Source: Desulfobulbaceae bacterium UBA5628
GTDB lineage: Bacteria > Desulfobacterota > Desulfobulbia > Desulfobulbales > Desulfurivibrionaceae
Reading direction: 5' to 3'
DNA length: 13,384 nucleotides
Assembly (NCBI GenBank): GCA_002421565.1
Contig: DIKC01000109.1
Location: 1 to 13,384, forward strand
Position 1 is the first letter of the stretch, and each line of letters starts with the position of its first letter. Positions 7,782 to 13,384 of the stretch are shown here, piece after piece. Both the position numbers and the translations under genes were made by a program. The notes below the pieces were generated by a model that worked only from the letters and a program-made list of their open reading frames with translations, was not told the origin of the DNA and did no database searches.

Positions 7782-8276
7782 ATGAGCAGCAACAATCAGG
7801 AAACAACCGGATATGTCGAAGCGGTCTGCACCAGCCTGAAAAAAGGTATGGTCAAACATGAAGTCGAGGAGATTGTCCTGGAAGAAAACTGGGGTATACA
7901 CGATGATGCCCATGCCGGTATCTGGCACCGGCAGGTTTCCCTGCTGGCGGCCGAACGGATCGGCGAGATCAAGAAAGTCATGCCCCGGTTGCCCCACGGC
8001 GCCTTTGCCGAAAACATCATCACCCGCGGCCTTGACCTCAGGGATTTGCGTCTTGGCGAACAACTCGCCATCGAGGGCGGCATTCGTCTGGAAATCACCC
8101 AGATCGGCAAGGAATGCCATAATGACGGCTGTGCCATCAAGAAGGCCACCGGCAAATGCATCATGCCGACGGAAGGAATTTTTACCCGGGTGGTCAAAGG
8201 CGGCAGCATCAAAAAAGGGGCCGCCATTGAAAGAATTGCCGGTCTCAGTGAAACGGCTACCCGAGTGGCGGCATAG
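7782..8276 (+). CDS. MOSC domain-containing protein
   Basis: 164 residues, made of a single MOSC domain. The domain is named after the molybdenum cofactor sulfurase C-terminal region and is thought to bind sulfur or Mo cofactor. Visible family marks are the H-A-G-I-W-H-R-Q-V-S-L-L segment at about 44-55, P-H-G-A-F-A-E-N-I at about 71-79, and the cysteine region G-K-E-C112-H-x3-C117 with C126 followed by M-P-T-E-G-I-F-T-R-V. A conserved Cys in this region is the proposed persulfide site. ATG 7782 is selected because AGGGG at 7771-7775 lies 6 nt upstream; ATG 7758 and 7767 lack a comparable site. It follows moaA by 37 nt and is the last gene of the operon. Sulfur transfer to, or maturation of, the reductase's Mo cofactor is a reasonable inference, not proven. 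Its stop is only 3 nt from the stop of the convergent regulator gene. Confidence 0.85.
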   Translation: MSSNNQETTGYVEAVCTSLKKGMVKHEVEEIVLEENWGIHDDAHAGIWHRQVSLLAAERIGEIKKVMPRLPHGAFAENIITRGLDLRDLRLGEQLAIEGGIRLEITQIGKECHNDGCAIKKATGKCIMPTEGIFTRVVKGGSIKKGAAIERIAGLSETATRVAA

Positions 8277-8279
8277 CTT

Positions 8280-9686
8280 TTATTCTTCCACGTCGTTGCC
8301 GAGGTCGGGGAAATCGTACTCCTTCAGCTTCCGCCAAAGGGTGCCCCGGCTGACGCCCAGTCGATTGGCGGCCTCCTGTTTACGGCCGCCCGTGGCCTCC
8401 AGGGCATTGGCAAGCAACTCTCTTTCAAAAATCTTGATTTTTTCCGGCAGCGGAAGATGGTTGTCCATCACCGTGAGCGCGGCGCGCGTTCCCGTTGCTG
8501 CTCCTGCCGCATCTCCTGACCGGGCCATGGCCGCCGGCAAGTCGCCCGGTTCGATAAAGCCGCCCTTGCAAAAGGTCGCGGCCATCTCCACCGCATGCTT
8601 CAATTCCCTGACATTGCCCGGATAATCGTAAGTCATTAACACGCTCATGGCCGCCGGTGACACGCTCAGATCAGGAAGGCCGAGCTTGCTCGCCGCTTTT
8701 TCCAGGAAGTGACGCGCCAGCAGGGGGATGTCTTCCCGCCGGTGCCGCAGGGGCGGCAGGGTAATGGGCAGGATATTGAGGCGGTAATAGAGATCGGCCC
8801 GGAAACGGTTCGCCTCTTTTTCCTGTGCGAGATCCTTGGCGGTGGCGTAAATCAGCCGGATGTCCACCTTGATCGGTTCGTTACTCCCCAACCGCTCAAA
8901 TGAACTGGTTTCGAGGACGCGAAGGAGTTTCGCCTGTAATGAGAGCGGCATGTCGCCTATTTCATCAAGAAAAACGGTGCCGCCGTGCGCTGCCTCGAAT
9001 TTACCCCTTCTCCTTTGCATTGCCCCGGTAAAAGCGCCCTTTTCATGCCCAAACAGCTCGGATTCGAGGAGATTTTCCGGGATCGCGGCGCAGTTGATCT
9101 TGATGAACGGCTTGTCCCGCCGCCGGCTGAGGTTATGGACGGCGTTGGCCGCCAGTTCCTTGCCGGTACCCGACTCACCGTGAATCAGGACTGGAGAATC
9201 AGTCCGTGCCACGGCGCTTATTTTCTCGAAAATCGCCTCCATGACCGGACTCACCGACACGATCTCCTCGAAAACCCGGCATTGTCGTACCTCCTCATTC
9301 AATCTGCGGTTTTCAAATTCCAGATACCGCTGGCGTAAGAAACGGGCGATGGCCAATCGCAACTCCTCGGGATCAAACGGCTTGGAGAGATAATCATAGG
9401 CCCCCTCCTTAATGGCTTCAACCGCGCTCTTGATCTCGGCGAAAGCGGTGATCACGATCACTCCGGTCTCCGGCGAGTTTGCCTTGACTCTCCGCAACAC
9501 CTCCAAACCGTCAACGCCTGGAAGCCGCAGATCGGTAACCACCAAAGCGAACGTCTCTTTCTCGGCCAACTCAATGCCGATGGCCCCGTTTTCCGCGGTC
9601 ACCACCCGGTAACCGGCCGCCGTGAGATCATGCTTGAGCCCCAGGCGCATGGAATGCTCATCCTCGATCAACAGTATTTTTTCCAT
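8280..9686 (-). CDS. Sigma-54-dependent response regulator (NtrC family)
   Basis: 468 residues in the classical three-part order. The receiver domain (1-120) has acidic residues E8, D9, E10, phospho-acceptor D52, T80 and K102. The AAA+ domain has Walker A G-E-S-G-T-G-K at 170-176, the sigma-54 contact loop G-A-F-T-G-A at 217-222 and Walker B ending F-L-D-E at 239-242. A Fis-type helix-turn-helix closes the protein (about 434-456, with G-G-R-K-Q-E-A-A-N-R-L-G-V-S-R-G-T-L). It would activate sigma-54 RNA polymerase after phosphorylation by a histidine kinase. No kinase gene lies beside it in the window, so it is an orphan here. It is convergent with the reductase operon and could regulate it, but I found no sigma-54 promoter in the intergenic gaps of the operon that are visible. 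No strong ribosome binding site precedes the start. Confidence 0.93.
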   Translation of the reverse strand: MEKILLIEDEHSMRLGLKHDLTAAGYRVVTAENGAIGIELAEKETFALVVTDLRLPGVDGLEVLRRVKANSPETGVIVITAFAEIKSAVEAIKEGAYDYLSKPFDPEELRLAIARFLRQRYLEFENRRLNEEVRQCRVFEEIVSVSPVMEAIFEKISAVARTDSPVLIHGESGTGKELAANAVHNLSRRRDKPFIKINCAAIPENLLESELFGHEKGAFTGAMQRRRGKFEAAHGGTVFLDEIGDMPLSLQAKLLRVLETSSFERLGSNEPIKVDIRLIYATAKDLAQEKEANRFRADLYYRLNILPITLPPLRHRREDIPLLARHFLEKAASKLGLPDLSVSPAAMSVLMTYDYPGNVRELKHAVEMAATFCKGGFIEPGDLPAAMARSGDAAGAATGTRAALTVMDNHLPLPEKIKIFERELLANALEATGGRKQEAANRLGVSRGTLWRKLKEYDFPDLGNDVEE

Positions 9687-9775
9687 GATTTAATCAAATC
9701 TGATAGGCTTACAAAAAGCCAGGGAAAAGTCACTCTTTCTCCCTGCCCGGCCTTGTTTTATAAAAGATTGCAAGA

Positions 9776-10477
9776 ATGCCCGCCATGAATGCAACCGAAT
9801 ACGACAATTGGTACAAGACCCCCAAAGGACGCTGGATCGGGAAACGCGAGGTTGAGACAATTCTCGCGGCCTTACGCCCGCAGCCCGGCGAATCGCTGCT
9901 TGATGTTGGCTGCGGCACCGGCTTTTTCACCCGGGAGTTGACCGCCGCCACGACCGGGATGGCCGCGGGGGTCGACCTCAATCCGGAATGGGTGGCTTAC
10001 GCCCGTCACCGAGATAACGGCCGGGCATCCTACCAGGTCGCCGACGCTCGCGCCCTGCCCTACCCAAACAGAAGTTTCGATCTGGTCATCTCCATAACCG
10101 CACTCTGTTTCATTCAGGAAGAGGCCGCGGCGCTCCGCGAAATTGTCCGCGTGACCCGCCGACGCTTCGCAATCGGCCTGCTCAACCGGCACAGCCTCCT
10201 TTGGTTGCGAAAGGGAACGCGGGGCGGTAGCGGCAACTACCGTGACGCCCGATGGCATACACCCCGGGAAGCGACAGCCCTTTTTCGCCACCTGCCGGTC
10301 CGCGACCTGGAGGTGTACTCGGCAATCCAGGCGCCAGACGGCGGCCGTTTGGCCCAACTTGCCGAAAAATGGTGGCCGCCCGCGCTAACGACCGGTGCTT
10401 TCCTTCTGGTCACCGGGGAAAAGGAGGATTATCAGAACACCAGATTCATGTCCGCCCGCATGACCACCTCGGTATAA
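9776..10477 (+). CDS. Class I SAM-dependent methyltransferase
   Basis: 233 residues, cytoplasmic, no signal. The SAM-binding motif I is L-L-D-V-G-C-G-T-G at 41-49, followed by the acidic end of strand 2 (G-V-D-L-N-P at 65-70), motif II-like V-A-D-A-R-A-L-P-Y and a S-F-D-L-V-I-S strand. This is the methyltransferase type 11 (UbiE-like) fold. The N-terminal Y-D-N-W-Y-K-T-P-K-G-R-W segment is a distinctive leader that I have seen in small-molecule methyltransferases of anaerobes, but the substrate cannot be named. ATG 9785 is an alternative start; neither has a clear ribosome binding site, and a possible TATAAA at 9759-9764 would make the transcript almost leaderless. The last 46 nt overlap the convergent DsrE-like gene. 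Its tie to the neighbouring sulfur and molybdenum genes is unclear. Confidence 0.82.
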   Translation: MPAMNATEYDNWYKTPKGRWIGKREVETILAALRPQPGESLLDVGCGTGFFTRELTAATTGMAAGVDLNPEWVAYARHRDNGRASYQVADARALPYPNRSFDLVISITALCFIQEEAAALREIVRVTRRRFAIGLLNRHSLLWLRKGTRGGSGNYRDARWHTPREATALFRHLPVRDLEVYSAIQAPDGGRLAQLAEKWWPPALTTGAFLLVTGEKEDYQNTRFMSARMTTSV

Positions 10478-10857
10478 TAGGTGGCCGGATCGGCGAGCGC
10501 AACGCCCTCGACGAAGTCCTCGTCCCGAAACTCAAAAACGCTCTTGTTCAAAGGGCAGGCGAGGAGGCGCGCTCCCTCCATGTGGAGCATCAGAAGCATC
10601 TCCTCGGGCATGGGCAGATTCATCGCCTCCATCCGGGCCATGACCTTTTGTTGCTCCTCCTCCGGCTGATCCGGGAGGCATTTCAACTCCCCGACCTTCT
10701 CCTTGTGCACCACGTTGATCCCCCGCGAACCGAAGAAAACGGTGACCTCGGCCCCGGCCCGGGCAAGGCTGAGGGCGGTCATCAGGCCGTTGAACACCTG
10801 GCAGAGTTCGTCGTGAAAGATCATGATGGATGCTTTTTTGCCCTTGGTTTCGCTCAT
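10432..10857 (-). CDS. DsrE/DsrF-like family protein
   Basis: 141 residues, cytoplasmic. DsrE-fold proteins carry or relay sulfane sulfur, usually on a conserved cysteine. The N-terminal strand with D-E-L-C, the A-L-S-L-A-R-A-G-A-E-V-T-V-F-F helix-strand unit, and the A-R-L-L-A-C101-P-L-N-K-S segment followed by a D-F-V-E-G-V-A-L-A-D turn fit this family. C101 occupies the place of the reactive cysteine. Other cysteines are C19 and C60. A long insertion between C60 and residue 90, rich in Met, Glu and Gln, is predicted to be helical and resembles the DsrE2/DsrE3 subtypes. GGAGG (complement of 10870-10874) is 12 nt from the start, rather far. The exported rhodanese gene lies upstream on the same strand with an intrinsic terminator in between. 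A joint role in sulfur transfer is inference. Confidence 0.75.
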   Translation of the reverse strand: MSETKGKKASIMIFHDELCQVFNGLMTALSLARAGAEVTVFFGSRGINVVHKEKVGELKCLPDQPEEEQQKVMARMEAMNLPMPEEMLLMLHMEGARLLACPLNKSVFEFRDEDFVEGVALADPATYYTEVVMRADMNLVF

Positions 10858-10898
10858 GTCTTCTCGTTGCCTCCGGTTTGTTTTTTCGTTTTGTGGAT

Positions 10899-10932
10899 AA
10901 AAAAGGGCCTGGCCAAAGGAACGGCCAAGCCC
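10899..10932 (-). terminator. Rho-independent terminator after the rhodanese gene
   Basis: Read on the - strand, a 10-bp stem (complement of 10923-10932 with 10905-10914; nine Watson-Crick pairs and one U-G) with an 8-nt loop is followed directly by six U (complement of 10899-10904). It begins 11 nt after the rhodanese stop codon and lies upstream of the DsrE-like gene on the same strand. Read on the + strand there is no T-run, so it acts in one direction. Confidence 0.9.
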
Positions 10933-10943
10933 ACGGTCACTGC

Positions 10944-12026
10944 TCAGGCGCCATAGCCGGGAGCGGCCGCCGGTTTGTCGAACTCCGGGTCACGCTCCAC
11001 CGGCAGATCGGGATTATTCCCCCACACGATCCAACTGTCGTGGTAAATGGCCGGCGCGTCAAAACCGATCAGCCGGGCCACGAAATAGGAGAACGAAATA
11101 CGGTTGGCGATGTAGCAATACATAATGGTCCGCTTTTTCTTGTCCAGACCGCCGTAAAGCATTGCCAGGTCGGGGATCAGCTTCAGCTTCAAGGACTCCA
11201 TGTCCACAAACTGCTGGTAATGGGGCACATTGAGCGCGACGTTGGGAATACGGCCGGTACGCGCCACTGCGTCATAGAGAAAATGGCCGGGAGGCGCCTT
11301 GTGCTCCCCGGTGAATTCCACCGGCACCCGGCTGTCCACCAGTTGCACATCCTTGATCCGGCCTTTGGCGATAGCCAGTACCTCATTTTCCGTGGCCAGA
11401 ATCCGGGGATTGAGGCGAGCCTTGAATTCGCTGGGCGGGAGTTTGTTTGTTTTGGTCTCAACCGGTCGGCGGTGGGTCAGCCATGATTCGAAACCGCCGT
11501 CCAGCATCCGGACATCCCGATGCCCAAGGTATTCCAGAACCAGAAAAGGCACAAAGGAATAGCCGGGCAGAATATCCTCCGCATCGCTGTAGAGCACCAG
11601 GGTCTGATCATGGGTGATGCCGGCCAGGCTGAAGACCGCCTCCAGTTCCGCCATCGGCCTCAGGGCCAGGTGCGGGAAAGTGCGGCCGGCAATGACCGCA
11701 TCGCCCCGCAACAGTTTATGCGCCCGGTCGCCAAGATGAATGGCGCCCGGAATATGCCCGTTTTCATAGGAAACCCGATCCCGCAGGTCAACAATGACCC
11801 ATTCGCGATTATGGTCGATTTCAAATGGTGTTACCAGCAGGTGCGGATTGGCATCCTTAATTTCCCAGTTGATCAGCAGGCGACGGTCTTCCTGGCCGCC
11901 GGCGCCGTATCCACCGCTCACCGCCTTTGCCGCCGCCCCGGCCGGCAGATCAAGTTGACTGTAAATCGTAATTCCCGCCACCATGATAACCACGATTGCC
12001 GTTAGTATCGTGACATGAATCTTCAT
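10944..12026 (-). CDS. Exported tandem-domain rhodanese (sulfurtransferase)
   Basis: 360 residues. Residues of about 4-23 are hydrophobic with a basic start, either a cleaved Sec signal or a membrane anchor, so the enzyme works in the periplasm. The first rhodanese domain (about 65-190) has V-I-V-D-L-R and G-H-I-P-G-A-I-H-L landmarks, but its active-site loop has D148 where a cysteine would sit. The second domain (about 215-340) has L-V-D-S-R and the catalytic loop Y-C304-Y-I-A-N-R-I-S. An inactive first domain and active second domain is the normal arrangement for thiosulfate and mercaptopyruvate sulfurtransferases; the CYIANRI loop does not match the classic CRKGVT or CGSGVT and leaves the donor open. 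GGGAGG (complement of 12035-12040) lies 8 nt before the ATG. A near-consensus promoter lies about 170 nt upstream. Possible link: delivering or removing sulfane sulfur around the periplasmic Mo reductase. Confidence 0.88.
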   Translation of the reverse strand: MKIHVTILTAIVVIMVAGITIYSQLDLPAGAAAKAVSGGYGAGGQEDRRLLINWEIKDANPHLLVTPFEIDHNREWVIVDLRDRVSYENGHIPGAIHLGDRAHKLLRGDAVIAGRTFPHLALRPMAELEAVFSLAGITHDQTLVLYSDAEDILPGYSFVPFLVLEYLGHRDVRMLDGGFESWLTHRRPVETKTNKLPPSEFKARLNPRILATENEVLAIAKGRIKDVQLVDSRVPVEFTGEHKAPPGHFLYDAVARTGRIPNVALNVPHYQQFVDMESLKLKLIPDLAMLYGGLDKKKRTIMYCYIANRISFSYFVARLIGFDAPAIYHDSWIVWGNNPDLPVERDPEFDKPAAAPGYGA

Positions 12027-12040
12027 TTTTCATTCCTCCC

Positions 12041-12080
12041 CCGTTGACCGCGTTTTACGTAGACCCAATCCGTTGACCGC
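12041..12080. repeat. Direct 11-bp repeat in the rhodanese leader
   Basis: The 11-mer CCGTTGACCGC (+ strand) occurs exactly at 12041-12051 and 12070-12080, 29 nt apart. Both copies lie inside the predicted leader of the rhodanese transcript, and the first adjoins its ribosome binding site. It may be a binding site for a regulator or an RNA element; chance is not excluded. Confidence 0.5.
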
Positions 12081-12113
12081 CCGGCCCGAATCGGCCCTGA
12101 CTGCCTGTCGTTA

Positions 12114-12134
12114 CTACCCGCTTGTTGTGTGCAT
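12114..12134 (-). CDS. Possible six-codon leader peptide upstream of the rhodanese gene
   Basis: On the - strand a full AGGAGG (complement of 12140-12145) stands 5 nt before an ATG at 12134, which opens a six-codon ORF (M-H-T-T-S-G) closed by TAG and, directly after it, TAA. It lies about 60 nt after the predicted transcription start. Such an arrangement is what a regulatory leader peptide would look like, but no terminator follows, and the sequence is too short to judge by conservation. Confidence 0.3.
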   Translation of the reverse strand: MHTTSG

Positions 12135-12201
12135 CACGTCCTCCTCTATAAGTGTTTTATTCTTTAGGAACTAAGTTACACAAACAGATGTTTATATGTT
12201 G

Positions 12202-12230
12202 AATATATAAAGCCCCCCAAAAGCTGTCAA
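12202..12230 (-). promoter_or_regulatory. Sigma-70 promoter of the rhodanese gene
   Basis: On the - strand TTGACA (complement of 12225-12230, perfect -35) is followed after exactly 17 nt by TATATT (complement of 12202-12207, one mismatch to TATAAT). Transcription would start near 12195, giving a leader of about 170 nt to the rhodanese ATG at 12026. This is the best housekeeping promoter in the window. Confidence 0.75.
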
Positions 12231-12257
12231 CCTTTTTATGCCGGCAGCGGAATCAGC

Positions 12258-12286
12258 TTGCCCTTGTGGGGTGACTGAACTACAAT
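12258..12286 (+). promoter_or_regulatory. Sigma-70 promoter of the toxin-antitoxin operon
   Basis: TTGCCC (12258-12263, four of six matches) and TACAAT (12281-12286, five of six) are spaced by 17 nt. Transcription would start near 12293, about 30 nt before the antitoxin ATG. It diverges from the rhodanese promoter, with the two -35 boxes about 27 nt apart. Confidence 0.6.
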
Positions 12287-12293
12287 ATGACCA

Positions 12294-12305
12294 TGTTGGC
12301 CAACA
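12294..12305. promoter_or_regulatory. Palindromic operator candidate of the toxin-antitoxin operon
   Basis: TGTTGGCCAACA is a perfect 12-bp palindrome at the predicted transcription start and upstream of the antitoxin ribosome binding site. Phd/YefM-type antitoxins normally repress their own operon by binding palindromes in this position, so it is a likely autoregulatory site. Confidence 0.55.
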
Positions 12306-12323
12306 AGCCGTAAGGAGGTAATT

Positions 12324-12563
12324 ATGCAGCAAATACAAGTAGCTCAGGCCAAGGCGCATTTCTCAGCGTTGCTGGCTCTGGTAGAATCCGGCGAGGAAGT
12401 AGTGATTTCACGACGCGGCAAGGCCATAGCCCGTTTGGTCCCGGAAAACCGGAGCCCACGCAAGGCCGCCGATGTATTTCGCGAAATCTGGACCCTTGGC
12501 GGCTTTGATCTGGCGGCTCCGCCGGAACTGCCCCTGGACAAGCAGAAAATCGACCTGGATTGA
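12324..12563 (+). CDS. Phd/YefM-family antitoxin
   Basis: 79 residues, a typical size. The N-terminal half has the Phd/YefM DNA-binding signature: V-A-Q-A-K-A-H-F-S-A-L-L near residues 6-17, then G-E-E-V-V-I-S-R-R-G-K-A-I-A-R-L-V-P. The C-terminal half, rich in charged residues and Pro, would wrap around and block the toxin. A strong ribosome binding site (TAAGGAGG, 12311-12318) precedes the ATG. Its TGA stop at 12561-12563 lies 5 nt before the toxin ATG, so the two are translated in tandem. It presumably represses its own promoter at the palindrome just upstream. Confidence 0.9.
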   Translation: MQQIQVAQAKAHFSALLALVESGEEVVISRRGKAIARLVPENRSPRKAADVFREIWTLGGFDLAAPPELPLDKQKIDLD

Positions 12564-12568
12564 CCCCC

Positions 12569-12970
12569 ATGCTCTACCTCCTCGACACCAATATCCTGAT
12601 CGCCATGAGCAAGGAAAAACCGGGGCTGGCCTTTCGGCTGCAACGCTATCCGGCCGAGGCGATCCTCCTTTCCACGGTGGTCCTGGCCGAGCTTGAATAC
12701 GGCATTGCCAAGAGCAGCCGCCAGGAACACAATCGGCTGGTTTACGATACCCTGTTGCGTAATTTCCGGGTGGTTGGATTTGATGCCGAGGCTGCCCGCC
12801 ACTATGGTCCCATTCGGGCAGATCTGGAAAAAAAGGGGCGACTGATCGGACCATATGACATGCTGATCGCCGCCCAGGCCAAGACGCTTAACGCCGTGCT
12901 GGTCACCGACAATACCGGCGAATTCGCCAGGGTCGAAGGAATCCGGCTGGAAAACTGGCTGGCTGAGTAG
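12569..12970 (+). CDS. vapC: PIN-domain toxin, VapC type
   Basis: 133 residues, the normal length of VapC ribonucleases, which cut tRNA or rRNA when free of antitoxin. The four acidic metal-binding positions are all in place: D6 (in L-D-T-N), E41 (in L-A-E-L-E-Y-G), D97 (in P-Y-D-M-L-I-A-A-Q-A) and D114 (in V-T-D-N), so the enzyme should be active. ATG 12569 is preferred; a TTG at 12560 would overlap the antitoxin stop. Pairing of a Phd/YefM antitoxin with a PIN toxin is common. The stop codon is joined to a hairpin at 12970-12989. The module is probably a mobile or stability cassette between the rhodanese and DUF62 genes. Confidence 0.92.
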   Translation: MLYLLDTNILIAMSKEKPGLAFRLQRYPAEAILLSTVVLAELEYGIAKSSRQEHNRLVYDTLLRNFRVVGFDAEAARHYGPIRADLEKKGRLIGPYDMLIAAQAKTLNAVLVTDNTGEFARVEGIRLENWLAE

Positions 12971-12989
12971 CTGATCGCTTACGATCAGC
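12970..12989. terminator. Hairpin between the convergent vapC and SAM hydroxide adenosyltransferase genes
   Basis: A perfect 8-bp stem (12970-12977 with 12982-12989) and a 4-nt loop lie at the meeting point of the two convergent genes. It overlaps both stops. There is no T-run on either strand, so it is a weak or factor-dependent bidirectional terminator at best. Confidence 0.4.
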
Positions 12990-13384
12990 CGGGGGTAGGC
13001 GTTACCATTGCGGTCAGCGGGGTGCCGGGACCGACGGCCAGGGTGCGGGCGGCGTTGCCGCAATTTTCCGCGATTTCCAGGGTGTCGCGGCTGCCGAAAA
13101 GGACGGCCGGCTGCTTGGGGGGAAGGTCATGGTAGGAGCGGTGGATGCCGCTCAACCGGCGGCCCTGGATGATGATTTGCCACGGCTGGCCGGCCCCTCC
13201 CAGTTGGTCCACCAGCGAACGGTGGACATTGGTGATCAGGTTGCCGAAACGGTCAACCGCGATCACCTCGCCGTGGATGGCGCCGGCCTGTTTATCAACC
13301 ATTGCTTGCGGCCAGGGCAAGCGCACCAGCTCGGCCGGGGCAAGGGCCGGGCCGACCTCGGCCGGCGCCAGTCCGGCGGCCAGG
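12985..13384 (-). CDS. SAM hydroxide adenosyltransferase (DUF62), 5' partial
   Basis: The frame is open to the window edge (first full codon starts at 13383), so only the C-terminal part of about 132 residues is seen. These enzymes hydrolyse S-adenosylmethionine to adenosine and methionine; relatives include the fluorinase and chlorinase. The family's second-domain motif G-E-V-I-A-V-D-R-F-G-N-L-I-T-N-V is present, together with later L-F-G-S, L-E-I-A-E-N-x-G-N-A-A and V-G-P-G-T-P segments typical of the C-terminal barrel. The catalytic N-terminal Asp and the SAM-binding domain lie outside the window, so activity cannot be judged. It is convergent with vapC, with its stop inside the shared hairpin. 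Confidence 0.88.
   Translation of the reverse strand, partial: LAAGLAPAEVGPALAPAELVRLPWPQAMVDKQAGAIHGEVIAVDRFGNLITNVHRSLVDQLGGAGQPWQIIIQGRRLSGIHRSYHDLPPKQPAVLFGSRDTLEIAENCGNAARTLAVGPGTPLTAMVTPTPG

Larger units (their letters stand above)
12027..12323. other. Divergent regulatory region (rhodanese and toxin-antitoxin)
   Basis: This 297-nt gap is the longest without a protein gene. It holds the rhodanese promoter, leader, tiny ORF and direct repeat on one side and the toxin-antitoxin promoter and operator on the other. The stretch 12140-12240 is much richer in A and T than the coding DNA around it. No known riboswitch or small RNA is recognised. Confidence 0.6.

Noticed and set aside
9687..9720. 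Imperfect inverted repeats (TGATTT/AAATCT and GGCTT/AAGCC) upstream of the sigma-54 regulator gene
   Set aside because: The arms are short with mismatches in AT-rich DNA, which can occur by chance; not enough to call an operator.
12131..12148. GG-N10-GC on the - strand in the rhodanese leader as a sigma-54 promoter
   Set aside because: The -24 box is poor, and the GG belongs to a purine-rich AGGAGG that is better read as a ribosome binding site; a much better sigma-70 promoter lies upstream.

Overview
The window looks like the chromosome of an anaerobic, GC-rich Gram-negative bacterium, most likely Desulfobacterota (former Deltaproteobacteria). The reasons are a Tat-exported molybdenum reductase of the tetrathionate reductase (TtrA) type, an NtrC-type sigma-54 activator, an outer-membrane beta-barrel, DsrE and exported rhodanese proteins, strong Shine-Dalgarno sites and high GC content. 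The species cannot be fixed from the sequence alone.

Region 1 (1-8276, + strand) reads as one respiratory operon. Its order is: outer-membrane barrel protein (5' end outside the window), small PKD-domain protein, exported FecR-PKD protein, Tat-exported four-cluster ferredoxin subunit, 1012-residue Tat-exported Mo-bisPGD catalytic subunit, TatA, MoaA and a MOSC protein. It therefore holds a periplasmic electron-transfer enzyme together with genes for its cofactor (MoaA, MOSC) and its export (TatA). No NrfD/TtrC-type membrane quinol oxidase subunit is present in the window, so the route of electrons to the enzyme is unknown. The ferredoxin subunit has Ile in place of one cluster-ligand cysteine, which predicts a [3Fe-4S] cluster. 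The substrate is not determined. Tetrathionate or another sulfur oxyanion, selenate and arsenate-like oxyanions are all possible.

Region 2 (8280-10477) holds an orphan sigma-54 response regulator on the - strand, convergent with the operon, and a SAM-dependent methyltransferase on the + strand.

Region 3 (10432-12230, - strand) holds an exported tandem rhodanese and a DsrE-like protein separated by a clear intrinsic terminator. The rhodanese gene is preceded by a near-consensus sigma-70 promoter and a leader of about 170 nt with a tiny ORF and a direct repeat. These genes suggest persulfide or sulfane-sulfur handling next to the Mo enzyme.

Region 4 (12258-13384) holds a Phd/YefM-PIN toxin-antitoxin pair with its own promoter and palindromic operator, then the 3' part of a SAM hydroxide adenosyltransferase (DUF62) gene on the - strand that runs off the window. 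No rRNA, tRNA, CRISPR or insertion sequence was seen.
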